Source: Phialocephala subalpina
Lineage: Eukaryota; Ascomycota; Leotiomycetes; Helotiales; Mollisiaceae
Direction: 5' to 3'
DNA length: 64,000 nucleotides
Assembly: GCA_900073065.1 (NCBI GenBank)
Contig: FJOG01000002.1
Coordinates: 566,800-630,799, forward strand
The notes beneath the pieces are model-generated. The model had not been told where the DNA came from and searched no databases. It saw only the letters and a list, made by a program, of their open reading frames with translations. Every line of letters starts with the position of its first letter. The stretch's first letter is position 1. Shown here piece by piece: positions 1-10,763 of this stretch. The translations under genes were made by a program, and so were the position numbers.

Positions 1-682
1 CACATTGACTCTTGGGGTGGCGTTGATATCATATTCAACAACGCAGGTATCATGCACGCTGATGATGATGATGCGATCAACACTCCCGAGAAGATCTGGG
101 ACCTCACTCAAGCCATCAACGTCAAGGGTGTCTGGTTCGGTTGCAAGCACGCTGTCTTGTCCCTACGAAAGTTCAACAAGGCCAAAGGTTCCATCATCAA
201 CACCGCATCTGTCGTTGCTTTGGTCGGTTCCGCCACTCCACAACTTGCTTACACTGCCAGCAAGGGAGCTGTTCTGGCCTTGACCAGAGAATTGGCTATC
301 GTCCACGCCAGAGAGGGTTTCCGATTCAACGCACTATGCCCAGCACCTCTCAACACTCCATTATTGCAAGATTGGTTGGGTGATGATAAGCCAAAGAGAC
401 TTCGACGAGAGATCCACTTCCCGAGTGGTCGTTTTGGTGAGGCTATTGAGCAAGCAAATGCTGTTCTCTTCTTGGCCAGTGATGAGTCGAGCTTTATCAA
501 CGGACAGGTGCGTGTATTCGAGACTCAAGTTCACGCATCCCTACTGACTCTCTCAGGACTTCGTCGTCGATGGTGGCATGACAAAGGCATACGTTACTCC
601 CGAAGGCCCACCACTCGCTGCACCAAAGAACAACGCACTCCTTTCCGAGCAAGTCGATGCTATCCGCGGCACTGGTATTTGA
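1..682 (+). CDS. short-chain dehydrogenase/reductase, 5' truncated by window edge
   Basis: This is the 3' part of a classical SDR oxidoreductase, an NAD(P)-dependent enzyme acting on an alcohol or ketone. The exons are 1-507 and 557-682, with an intron at 508-556 (GTGCGT...TCTCAG). The visible part contains the NNAG motif near its start, a TASVVALVG strand carrying the catalytic Ser, and the YTASK catalytic Tyr/Lys pair. Across the splice it reads FINGQDFVVDGGMTKAYVTP, the usual end of bacterial and fungal glucose-dehydrogenase-like SDRs. The Rossmann TGxxxGxG motif would lie upstream, outside the window. The splice is secure because it restores the conserved NGQ-VDGG strand; reading through it does not. 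The substrate cannot be told. The next gene starts about 1.2 kb downstream on the same strand. Confidence 0.88.
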
Positions 683-1902
683 GCGGAATCTTCAAAATCA
701 TGACATTTTCCCCTGGAAATAATATTATTTGGGCGGCTAAGCGTTGATTTTGCGGCATGATTAGATCGCAAGTACACGACATCTCAGCACAGGCGTCGAG
801 GAAGATCGTAGATAGTATTGCTTGCTTTGAGGAAATCAAGTCCGCTTCTCGCATGTCCTCGTTGTCCCACAGTCGGAGGACAATTTGTCCCTTATCTGGC
901 TTGATACGGCTGACATGTGCTCTAGATCCCCACTTTCACACACTCCAGATCAGCATCTGGAATCTCCAAAGCACCAACATCCCACCGCGCCAAAAGCAAG
1001 GATCTGGAATCCCTCATCCACAATCACGTGACCCTTACAATCTACTTAGAAACATGGCGGAAGTAGAGCCAGGAGCCTGGTACTCCGACCAATTACCTTG
1101 CACATATTACTCACACAGACAAGGGACCCATCGGCATCCTCGAAGAAAACGAGGCGAAGTCACGAAGAACTTTTTCATTGGCGGGCCCGCTCCGCCCCGC
1201 TTGGCACGCAGATGTCCCATCAAAACCCGCCAGCTAACGGCACTTTCGACGTCAGCGCGCGTGCTTTCAAACTCTTTTTTACTCTATCCCACATTGTGTA
1301 CCGTATCGTATTAAGGGTTCGATTAAGACAAGAGGGTAAGGTCGTGACCTCCTTCCAAAAGTATACAATCCAAGTGCTTGGAACGGACATTGTTGCTTGG
1401 CTCACCATTGACTTCGGCAAGTGACGAAAGTTTATTAGCACAGTTTTTTGAGAGATTTTGTAGGCTGACAGAGATGGGGAAGTCTTTATCTCGCCCAGCC
1501 TGCAAGCCGAAGAAGTTCTTCGCTCGTGGGTCTTGGCTTACCGAACGAACCTTACCGTAAGGCGAACGAAATTTGAGGTATTTCGGGGTCTCCACTGACG
1601 ATCTGTCTTGGAAGCATAGATATACATACCTGTTGCAGAACTTTTTTCCTCTTCTGGTGTTTTCTTCCTTTTTGTGTTTATCTTTCTTATCTTTGGCTCT
1701 TGGACTTCTGATCCCCCTTTTGATCGCTTCTGGGGAGTGATAGGACTATTGGTAGTGTACCCGTACCTTACCCCAACTTTGGGTTGCCTCCGTCATAGGG
1801 AACTCTACCCGCAGCTACTTCTATCCTCGGGCCTAGATTAAACTTATATCCAACGTCGTCTATCGTCAGAGAGATCAGAGCATCTCTTCTCAAACCACCA
1901 CA
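683..1902. other. intergenic region, SDR to permease
   Basis: I see no convincing gene here. There is a palindromic TCACGTGA E-box at about 1023-1030. A pyrimidine-rich stretch (TTTTCTTCCTTTTTG) near 1660-1690 probably belongs to the promoter or leader of the downstream permease. The open frames that cross the region have no recognisable protein character. Confidence 0.5.
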
Positions 1903-3655
1903 ATGGCGAAGTCCACCAAAGGAGAGGATGTAGGCATCAGCCGGAACAGCTCCTCGAACAGTGATGGCACAACTGCCTCCAACGCCGATGCAGCACGTCT
2001 CGCTGGTACGTAACCTCCCCCAGCTCAATTCTTACTCAACTAACACCCTCCAGAGATGGGCTACGTCCAAGACATGAAACGCAACTTCTCCGTCTTCTCC
2101 CTCCTCGGCGTCGGCTTCTCTCTCACAAACTCCTGGTTCGGAATCTCCACCGCATTGGTAACAGGTATCAACTCAGGCGGTCCCGTCTTGATCGTCTACG
2201 GCATCATTCTCATCGCCATCATATCAACCTGTGTCGGGATCTCGTTGTCTGAGTTGGCGAGTGCGATGCCGAATGCTGGCGGTCAATATTTTTGGGCGAA
2301 TGAGTTGGCGCCAAAGGGATATGGACGCTTTGCCAGCTACCTAACAGGATGGTTTGCATGGGCAGGAAGTATCTTCACCACCGCTAGTGTAGCACTTGGG
2401 CTAGGAAGTGCAGTCATGGGATGTATCCAACTCTTTCATCCTACCTTGTACGTCTTTCTCGCTTACCTACCCCACCTCCTTTTGACCCCTCATTGACCCC
2501 TCATTGACCCTCCAAAACAGAGTCATCAAACCATGGCAAGTCCTCATCGCCTACGAAATAATCAACGCATTCGCCTTCCTCTTCAACTGCTACGGCAAAC
2601 TCCTCCCCCGCGTCGCAACCTTCACCCTATGGTGTTCACTCCTCTCCTTTACCGTAATCCTCATCACCGTCCCTTCCGTCGCTCCCACACACGAAACCGC
2701 CAAATTCGTATTCGCGAACTTTGTAAATAATACTGGATGGTCGAGCAATGGGATAGCGTTTATTGTTGGGTTGATAAATACGAATTGGGCGTTTGCGTGT
2801 TTGGATTGTGCGACGCATATGGCGGAGGAGGTGTTGATGCCGGAGAGGAATATTCCGATTGCGATTATGGGGACGGTGGCGATTGGGTTTGTGACGAGTT
2901 GGTTTTATAGTGTTGCGATGTTTTTCTCTATCAATAGTTCGTCTTCTCTTTCTTTCCTCCTCTCGCCAACATGCTAACGGAAAACGATAGATCTAGAGCT
3001 CCTCTTCAACACCCCCACCGGCGTCCCCATCCTCGCCCTCTTCCATCAAGCCCTCCGCTCCCGCGGCGGAGCCCTAGTCCTCGAACTCTTGATCCTCTCC
3101 ACAGGACTCGGGTGTCAAATCGCATCCCAAACATGGCAATCTCGTCTCTGCTGGTCTTTTGCGAGGGATAACGGGTTACCATTCTCCCCTTATCTCGCGA
3201 AAATCCATCCCAAGCTCGATGTACCCTTCAACGCCCACTTGTTTTCATCCATCATCGTCGCTGTCTTGGGCCTTCTGTATCTCGGATCAATAACAGCATT
3301 CAACAGCATGGTCACAGCTTGTATCGTCCTTCTATACATCTCGTACTCAATCCCAGTAGCTTGTCTCTTAATGAAAGGAAGGGAGAATATCAGACATGGA
3401 CCATTCTGGCTAGGAAAAGTTGGAGCGGTGGCGAATTGGGTACTTTTACTTTGGACCGCGTTCACGTTAGTTATGTATTCTTTTCCGCCGGTACAACCTG
3501 TGAAGGCGGGGAATATGAATTATGTCTGTGTGGTTTATGCTGTTGTTACGGTTATATTGACGGGGTGGTGGTTTGGGGCGGGACGGTGGGAGTATAGAGG
3601 TGTGGAGGAGAGGAAGGTCGATGTGGTGGTTGCTGAAAGTGATGTTGTGAGTTGA
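1903..3655 (+). CDS. APC-superfamily choline/amino-acid permease (HNM1/GABA-permease type)
   Basis: This is a plasma-membrane transporter of the fungal choline/GABA/amino-acid permease family, predicted at 525 residues. The exons are 1903-2005, 2054-2447, 2521-2936 and 2991-3655; all joins preserve frame. A hydrophilic Ser/Thr-rich N-terminus precedes the conserved block MGYVQDMKRNFSVFSLLGVG (about residues 36-55). The next stretch, SLTNSWFGISTALVTGINSG, is the first membrane segment typical of the family. About 12 hydrophobic segments follow, and an AEEVLMPERNIP loop (consensus SEEVxNPxxxVP) lies mid-protein. The start is the first ATG after a pyrimidine-rich leader (CACAATGGCG). Substrate is inferred from family resemblance only: choline, GABA or another small amine are all possible. 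The third exon switches to GC-poor codons near 2700-2930, which is unlike the flanking exons. Confidence 0.88.
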
Positions 3656-4117
3656 GTGAGAGTTGGATGTTGTGAGTTTTGAGAATTTTGAGAATTTGAA
3701 ATTATATTGAAGGTACTCATCTTCCAAGGAAATGTCCAGGTGATTATCCGTCATTTCGAGCTCCCGCCGAGTTACGATCATAAGCCGTCGTCCTGCACAT
3801 AAGTCCATGGTTCTCAAAACAGTAGGCCTAGAATGGAGATTTGGAGGCCAAAACTTCAACTTTTCCCACCGTGAAAGCCGGGCCATCCCCACTTGCATGA
3901 TTTCGAAAATTCCCAAAAGGAAGAGTGATCCCTGCGTGGCGAAAATCTCGGTGTAACGAAAAATATTATTATTACTTTACAAACCACCTAATTAAACCGC
4001 AATCCAAAGCATAAATCTGCAAAATCATGTTTCTTAAACTTATTTATCTTCTCTTTAAACTCTATAGACTTTAATCTTTTCCTTAAGACTTATTGGCCGT
4101 CCGCCATGAGGACTTAT
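3656..4117. other. gene-free flank turning AT-rich
   Basis: No gene is seen. From about 3955 the sequence becomes strongly AT-rich (AAAAATATTATTATTACTTT) and runs into the assembly gap. This is the left edge of the gapped repeat island. Confidence 0.5.
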
Positions 4118-4491
4118 NNNNNNNNNNNNNNNNNNNNNNNNNNNNNNNNNNNNNNNNNNNNNNNNNNNNNNNNNNNNNNNNNNNNNNNNNNNNNNNNNNN
4201 NNNNNNNNNNNNNNNNNNNNNNNNNNNNNNNNNNNNNNNNNNNNNNNNNNNNNNNNNNNNNNNNNNNNNNNNNNNNNNNNNNNNNNNNNNNNNNNNNNNN
4301 NNNNNNNNNNNNNNNNNNNNNNNNNNNNNNNNNNNNNNNNNNNNNNNNNNNNNNNNNNNNNNNNNNNNNNNNNNNNNNNNNNNNNNNNNNNNNNNNNNNN
4401 NNNNNNNNNNNNNNNNNNNNNNNNNNNNNNNNNNNNNNNNNNNNNNNNNNNNNNNNNNNNNNNNNNNNNNNNNNNNNNNNNNNNNNNNNNN
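4118..4491. other. assembly gap (374 Ns)
   Basis: This is a run of undetermined bases. It lies between AT-rich flanks, so a repeat or low-complexity stretch probably broke the assembly. Open frames across it are artefacts. Confidence 0.99.
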
Positions 4492-4855
4492 TTTTTCCGC
4501 CGCCGGGGGGGATCACGTGAAAAGTGGGGTTAAAGAGGGAATGATCGATTCCCCCAAACTTCGACAAAGGTGCTAAATACGGCTTTCTAATTGGTAGAAA
4601 TGAATGTCCCTTGCACGTGATATCGGGGAAAGTAATCGCCGAGGAATACCAAAACTTTGATTTGCTTGCAACTAAATTATACTCTAAAAACCAACGAAAT
4701 TATTTATATGAATCATTTAAAACTTATAAATAAGTTGAAGCTCAATTAAATATACTTATATTCCAAGTTTTAAGCTGAACTATTAATCCGTTGTTATGTT
4801 ATTAATTAATAAGTGGTCGCGCGCTGCAAATCGCGATCGCAAAACCCCACCAGTA

Positions 4856-5130
4856 CGTTTCTGCCTAAGGTACTAAGGCCACGATTAGACGCTAGAACAC
4901 CAAAATCCTACTCTCTTTATAACCCTATAGCTGCGCAGCTCTTAAGGGGTATCCCAAGGGGTGTCCCCCTGGAGTATTTGGAGGCTTTGGAGCTCGTTTC
5001 TGCCTGAGGCACTAAGGCCACTAGCCACCAGAAGCTGGAACACCAAAATCTTACTCTCTTTATTACTCTCTTTATAACTCTATAGCCATGTAGCTCTTAA
5101 GGGGGTCCCTAAGGGGTCTCCTCCTAGTAA
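4856..5130. repeat. two diverged tandem copies of a ~139-bp unit
   Basis: Unit 1 is about 4856-4994 and unit 2 about 4995-5130. Both begin CGTTTCTGCCT(A/G)AGG, followed by ACTAAGGCCAC. Both then carry AACACCAAAATC(C/T)TACTCTCTTTAT, a CTATAGC...AGCTCTTAAGGGG block, and a CC(C/T)AAGGGGT element in the same order. Unit 2 has a small internal duplication of ACTCTCTTTAT. The differences are mostly transitions. No protein is visible. This is probably a fragment of a transposable element. Confidence 0.75.
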
Positions 5131-5284
5131 ATAACCTCTTTGATAAAGTCAGAGACTTTGTAGTCCCCCGCAGAGGCGCCCTGCGAGGCCCGCGGAGCAA
5201 CATGTGGAGGAAGAAAGGGGGCCGTCTACTGGCTCGCTTGTTGAGCCAATAAGAGCGGATGGATCCCTTTCTTTCGGAACGAGA

Positions 5285-5480
5285 GAAGCATATTATTCTT
5301 ATTAACGAGATTAAATATTTAATATATAAAAATATATTAAATTAAATTAAATTATTTATTTATTTTTATATTTTTTATATATTTTTATAAAAAAATTATA
5401 AAGTTTAATTAAACTTTATTAAAAAAATTATAAAAGAAATAATAATATATTTTTACTTTATAGAATATTTATAAACGGGG
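5285..5480. repeat. extremely AT-rich, RIP-like tract
   Basis: About 200 bases consist almost only of A and T, with runs such as TTAAATTAAATTAAATTATT. GC content then rises abruptly on both sides. Together with the nearby diverged repeats and the N gap, this looks like a remnant of a repeat mutated by repeat-induced point mutation. The TpA-rich composition agrees with that reading. Confidence 0.65.
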
Positions 5481-6367
5481 TAAAATCTTAAAACTTCTTT
5501 TATAAGTTCCCCCGTATATAGCTTAAAGGGATTGAACCTATATATACTCGTAAACTTGAGGTACTTTCGAATGATATACCCTTTCGGATACTATGAAAGG
5601 TTTGCCATTTGCTAAGTTCTAACCTTCCAAAGAAATCTCAATACAGCGTCAGAGAACCCGGAAGGAAATAATGGCTTCGATAAGTCATATGGTTTGGTTG
5701 CTGTGTATATGCTGAGGACAGACGGCCAGATTGCAAATATGGGCGGCACACTGTTTGAACAACTGCTTCGTTCGTTATACTCTCTTCGCAATACCCTAGT
5801 CCTTATTAGATACAATCAACCCAACAGTTAGCCATTCAGCCAACCGTTACACACCGCTCGGCTTAACACGAATGGTGTTACAACCCTGTTAGAAGTTAAA
5901 TTGAGTTTACCCATGCTAACACCTAAAACATCCCCGAAACAGGTTCGGGCTTTTCAATCTCCTCCCTCTCCCTGGATCCTTGCTAGTCAGTTCCCTGTAT
6001 TTTTCTAAGGTTAATCCACGGCTGTTTTGCGCCCAATCGCCTTTTAGCAACCTCTTTCCGTTCCAATAATCCCCCCCATATCTCTTATTAAGCCTTGGCC
6101 CAGTGTTTCAAGTGCGGGGTATCTCGAAAACTCCATGACTCGGCCTAAATGAACAACGTTAGGTACCTTGCTCCATGTAGGATTGGGAGATTTACTTTCC
6201 AAAGAGTCCCACTTGGAAATTCTTAATTTTCGGGACAAAGCGCAACCATAGGACGGATAGCCGAATCACCAAACTTTATTTTCTCTTTTATAAGGCTACA
6301 CTAGCCGTTGCATGCACACGCCTCAGGGCAATCCTTTTCTCTTATCTCCTCTATCCAGAACTGCGCG
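5481..6367. other. gene-free stretch upstream of the GPCR
   Basis: The composition is mixed. Short open frames occur on the minus strand (5612-5815 and 6044-6238) but show no recognisable motif. The last ~100 bases, with TTTATTTTCTCTTTTATAAGG near 6275, probably contain the GPCR promoter or leader. Confidence 0.4.
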
Positions 6368-7694
6368 ATGGCTCAAACCAAATTGACCGCCTTCCAGATA
6401 GATACCCTCGCCATCGTTGAGAAAGCTAGTGCCGTTCTCTCCTTAATAGGAACTACACTAATTATTATCACCTTCTTGAGCATGAAATCTTTCCGGAGGC
6501 TATCAACCACACTCATATTCTATGCATCTTTCAGCAATGTCCTCTCCAATATTGCCCATCTTATCGGTATCTCAGGAATCACAGCTGGGCAGAATAATGC
6601 TCTCTGTCAAGTTCAAGGCTTTCTTCAGCAAATGTGGGTATTCCAGCCTTGGAATCATGTTGCAAGGAGCTAATACAATAAGTAGGTTCGAGCCTGCAGA
6701 TGTGCTTTGTTCATTGGGCATGGCTATCAATGTCTACCTTGCAATTTTCCATCAATACGACTCGGCATCATTGAGGCAATTGACTGGCAGATATTTAATC
6801 CTCTGCTACGGCCTTCCTTTCGTTCCAGCCTTCGTTTTACTATTCATTAGTTCTGAAGATCGTGGGAGAGTCTATGGAAATGCTACCGTAAGCTGTTCAT
6901 CCTTCTTTATTAGTAATGTAATACTGAAAAGGTCTCAATAGCTTTGGTGCTGGATCTCGAACGACTGGGAATCCCTGCGAATTGCTCTATTTTATGCGCC
7001 GATTTGGGTAATTATGTTTATTACAATTGTTATATATATATTGGTTGGCAAGGCTGTCTTCGAGAAGCGCGCGGCGATCAGAAAATTGTCCTATGGTGGG
7101 AGTCATCTCAACACAAACGACGGCAAGCCCTTTAGTGGGATAAAAACGACCGAGGTTCAGATTTGCAGCAGCAATGGGGAAAGCGGAGGACTCTGTAATG
7201 GTTCAGCACTTAACGATCGTCCACCTTCCAGGATGACTGCAAGAAGAGACCAGTATTCAGTCACGATATCCAGTTTGCGACCTGATGAAGAAGGGCAGAC
7301 TAGAGCATCGCCACCTCTTCGAGCCACCCCTCACACCTTCAACCCAGTGGGGTTAGATAGCATCACCTGGTCATATACAAAATGCGCTGCCCTCTTCGCC
7401 GCCTCATTGCTTATTACATGGGTACCTTCCAGCACGAATCGTATGTATAGTTTGGTGTTAGGGAGACCCAACTACCCTCTCAATATCTTGTCGGCACTGG
7501 TAATCCCTCTCCAAGGCTTTTGGAATGCCATTATTTTTTTCACGGCGTCGAGAGCAGTTTGCAAGGCAGCCTGGAATTCGAGACCTAGTGTGTTTTCGAG
7601 GAACTCGAATGTTCAGTTGGACCTTATTAGTAACAGAAACCAGGGGACAGGGAGCACGACAGAATTGTGTACAAAATTGTCTCGTCGTTCATAG
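6368..7694 (+). CDS. cAMP-receptor-like G-protein-coupled receptor (fungal CAR/GprH class)
   Basis: This is a predicted seven-transmembrane plasma-membrane receptor of 406 residues. The exons are 6368-6633, 6686-6887 and 6942-7694. Both introns (52 and 54 nt) have good donors, and the first carries a CTAAT branch point. Splicing gives the family signature FLQQMFEPADVL before TM3, then MAINVYLAIFHQYD. The hallmark LWCWIS follows the second splice, with the next membrane segment (FYAPIWVIMFITIVIYILVG) behind it. TM6 (SYTKCAALFAASLLITWVPS) and TM7 (SALVIPLQGFWNAIIFFTAS) follow a long cytoplasmic third loop rich in Ser, Thr and Arg. In fungi such receptors act through heterotrimeric G proteins in nutrient or developmental signalling; the ligand is unknown. 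The start is the first in-frame ATG. Confidence 0.88.
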
Positions 7695-7865
7695 TAATTG
7701 ACAGATTGATTTACAGCTGGTCGGCTTGGACTCCCAACCGAAACTCTTTGTTCGAGGGTGAAGCAAAGAAGGTGAAGGAGGATGGAATAATCTGGGATGT
7801 TGCCTATTTTGGATTGATCTTTTGCAGCCAAGCCCTGCAATTTATTGACAGAATTTGCTATATCT
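7695..7865. other. short spacer between converging genes
   Basis: This is the 3' side of the GPCR. It contains no gene and leads into the minisatellite. Confidence 0.4.
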
Positions 7866-7934
7866 CAATCCACCAATCCACCAATCCACCAATCCACCAA
7901 TTCACCAATCCACCAATTCACCAATCCACCAATC
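7866..7934. repeat. 8-bp minisatellite (CAATCCAC)n
   Basis: About eight and a half tandem copies of CAATCCAC are present. At least two carry a C-to-T change (CAATTCAC). The array lies about 35 bp beyond the stop codon of the minus-strand Hsp70-like gene, so it would fall in that gene's 3' UTR. Copy number is probably variable between strains. Confidence 0.95.
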
Positions 7935-7969
7935 GCCACAAAACCTCCGTTCTGAGCCAACCTCCCCGT

Positions 7970-10763
7970 CTATTCCTCGGAGAACCTCGCATCAACAGCG
8001 CCATGGACCTTGCCATTGAATTTCAGCGAGAACGACCTTAGAGCCGAATTGGTCTTCACACAGAGCTCGTAATTGAGAAGATAGTGCTTGGTTCCACCGG
8101 GAGGCTCGAAGAGCTCAAGTTCATCTTTGCTGAGGTGGCGGAAATCGCATTTAATTTTGCAGCTTGGGGTTAGTGTTACTGGCGCGGAGGAGGTTGTTAG
8201 TCCGGTTCATCCGACTTGAAGTTTATTTGAGTGAGTAAAGGAGGGTGGGACAGGAGGGCGGTCTAGAGAATGGGAGGGAAGTGCAGGCAGGGAAGAGAGG
8301 GAAGGGGGTCTACCTTCCCACGGATATTGTGATGGAAAAGTGGCATCGCATTCCTCGAGCTCGCATTCGAATAGGAGGTCCTCGTCTTTGTAGTCCAGAG
8401 GAATCGCTCTGAAGAAATCCACGGACCATTCTTTCTCGCGATCTAACTCTTCGCCCTGGATGTTGAGAAAAAGACACCGCTCTTAGCATATTGCATCCGA
8501 TGGGTGTGTTTTCAAGAGATTGAGCAGAGAGGGGAGACGGGGAAAAAAGGGATAGCTTACCTTAAGAACAGACCATTCCATCATCGGGATCCGCCATGTG
8601 TTCTCGAAATAGTCAAAGTACTTGTGACTTGCTGCTTTCAATGTATGTTCGTGCGGATGAAATACCACGTTTGCGCGGACGCCATAGCTCCTTGCCGCAA
8701 CGCAGGCAACTACACTGATGACATTGGGGATCTTGCTTAGAACGGCACCTCTGCGTCATGGTGAGTCCAGTTAGTATGGCTTACTGCTTGCGAGTGTTTG
8801 AAAAGGGGAACAGATGATTTGAAAGACTGACCGGACAACAGCGGACCAACTACGGTAAGGATTAGCATCTTTGACACGGTGTGAGAGATCACGGGGGACA
8901 GTCTTACGCATCTGGAGGGTAGATGACATCGATGGATTCTCCTGCGAGGGCTTTCAGACGTTTCTGGAGATATGGACTAGCTCCGAAACCACCAACAAGG
9001 AATATGCACTATCACATCTGTCAATCCCTTTTCTTCAATTACCTCGGAAAACTGAATTCTTTTTTTTAAAAAAAAGTTTACCTTTGTAGATGCACCCCCT
9101 TTCGCCTTAACGCTGTTAAGCTGCGCGGTAACAAGGTTTTCAATCTCGGTAACAAGAGGGTCGAAGATATCGAAGAGTGTTTTCCTGCGATTGGATTTAG
9201 CCATCTGAACTTGGAATATTAACATTACAAGAATTCATACCCTGTCACAGTCAAATGTCCTTTCGAGATGCACTTCTGTGGGTCGTCCTTGATAGTGACT
9301 TCCCCAAAAGAAATCTTGCCGAATCGTTTCGCCTTCTCGTCCCATTCCTGCGCGCCATTGAAACGCGGCTTCATACTGCTCTCGAACTTTGCCATCGCCT
9401 CGTGATATTTATAGCAATCACTTTTGAAGAATTCTTCGTACTGCGCATCCCCTAGCGCGTTCTTGAGGTAGTTGTCAAAAGCTACGTTGAGCATCATGGA
9501 ACCGACCGCACCACCTGCATGAAATGAAACGCTTCAGTACTTAACTTCTCTGCGGCTAACCGTAACTTGAGAATATTGACCAACTGACCTGAGGGCTCGA
9601 CTATTTCTTCCAATTCCAATTTTGGCTTCGTGGCCTTGACCTTGTAAGAAACAAGATCGACGGTTCCACCGCCAGCATCGCAGAGCAAAAATGTGTCGCC
9701 TATCTATGTGTAGGGAAGAGCGAGTCAACGAAGGGACAAATATGGCTCACGATGAGTCTTCTTACCTTCAAGCCGGTTTTACTAAAGGCGTGGAAAACAC
9801 ACAAAGCTGCAGCTTCCGGTTCGGTGATCAGGTCGGCAGGACTGAGGACACGAAAATCTATATGTGCTTTTCGAACAGCCTGTTAAAAGTCAGAATTTTT
9901 TCCTTGCCTTGGTGAAGGGGGATCTAAGGAGGGGTAACTTACCAGAAGCGTTGAGGTCTTTGCTTCTTCGGACCATATTGCTGGCACAGTCACAGCGAAC
10001 TCCTTTTTCAAGCCATCTACAAAGCCCCCGATACTCTGAGTCCGGATTTGAGAGAGAGCATACGTGTATGCAGCTCTAATGTAATCCGACACAATGTCAA
10101 CCGTGGTTTTGTAGAGATGAGCCTGCTCAATGCTCGCGGTGTGTTCTAACTGGACAGCAATGTTCCCTGTCGCGTCGGCGGCCGATCCAGATTTCTTGTA
10201 GAAGTCCCGTCTTCCGGGGTCGAGATCCAGCTTGATTCCTCGGATTACCCCAGGCTCATTGACGTTGATGTGGTAGCCCCAAGTGTATTCGTTGGATTCT
10301 GCACTTGTGTACTTCATCAGGCTAGGAGCTTTGGTGAAATCATTGCATCCGATCGTATAATCCCCTTCCCATTCCTTGATGACACGGATTTCTTCCGGTT
10401 TTGATGCGTACGCGTAGGCAATCCTATTGGGGTGTTAGAGGACGTGATGGACACCCAGATGTGGCTTGGAAATATTGAAACCACTCGGAGTGAGATCCCT
10501 TACCCAGTGTATGTGGTTCCGAAGTCAATGCCAATAATCAACTTGTCTGCAAAGCCACCGTGCCCTTTCTTCTGCTCACCTGCATGGCGAAATGGAAGGG
10601 TAGGTGTATTCGTGGAGATACCTGAGAATTGGACACTGCCAAGTCCGAAAATTGACACACTACCTGTTCCGATGGTGCTGCTGGTCGTTTGGGTATCGAT
10701 TTTTGTCGTTGTCGCTGTCGAAGAGCTCACAACACGGTGGCCCTTTTTATTTCCCGAATTCAT
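7970..10763 (-). CDS. Hsp70-like ATPase, HSPA12-like
   Basis: This is a predicted 668-residue actin-fold ATPase of the HSPA12-like Hsp70 branch. Eleven exons run from high to low coordinates: 10763-10504, 10423-9943, 9879-9766, 9703-9589, 9514-9241, 9184-9082, 9008-8908, 8849-8832, 8750-8561, 8455-8314 and 8178-7970. All joins keep frame. A low-complexity Ser/Thr/Gly-rich N-terminus (about 70 residues) precedes phosphate-1 motif IIGIDFGTTYTG. Phosphate-2 motif LLCDAGGGTVDL follows mid-protein, then the adenosine motif IFLVGGFGASPYL. The canonical Hsp70 peptide-binding domain and EEVD tail are absent. A beta-rich C-terminal part of about 150 residues replaces them. Exon 8 is only 18 nt. Function in fungi is not established; relatives are often found near heterokaryon-incompatibility loci, and a HET remnant lies 4 kb away. 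Confidence 0.85.

Noticed and set aside
4055..4576. Open frames on both strands across 4055-4576
   Set aside because: They consist almost wholly of Ns from the assembly gap.
5887..5921. TGTTAG...CTAACA segment as a mini LTR or solo terminal repeat
   Set aside because: It is only 35 bp. There is no second copy, no target-site duplication, no primer-binding site and no retrotransposon protein nearby.
7667..8041. Plus-strand frame through the minisatellite (repeated Asn/Pro/Ile/His)
   Set aside because: Its protein is the translation of the CAATCCAC repeat, and it overlaps the end of the minus-strand Hsp70-like gene.
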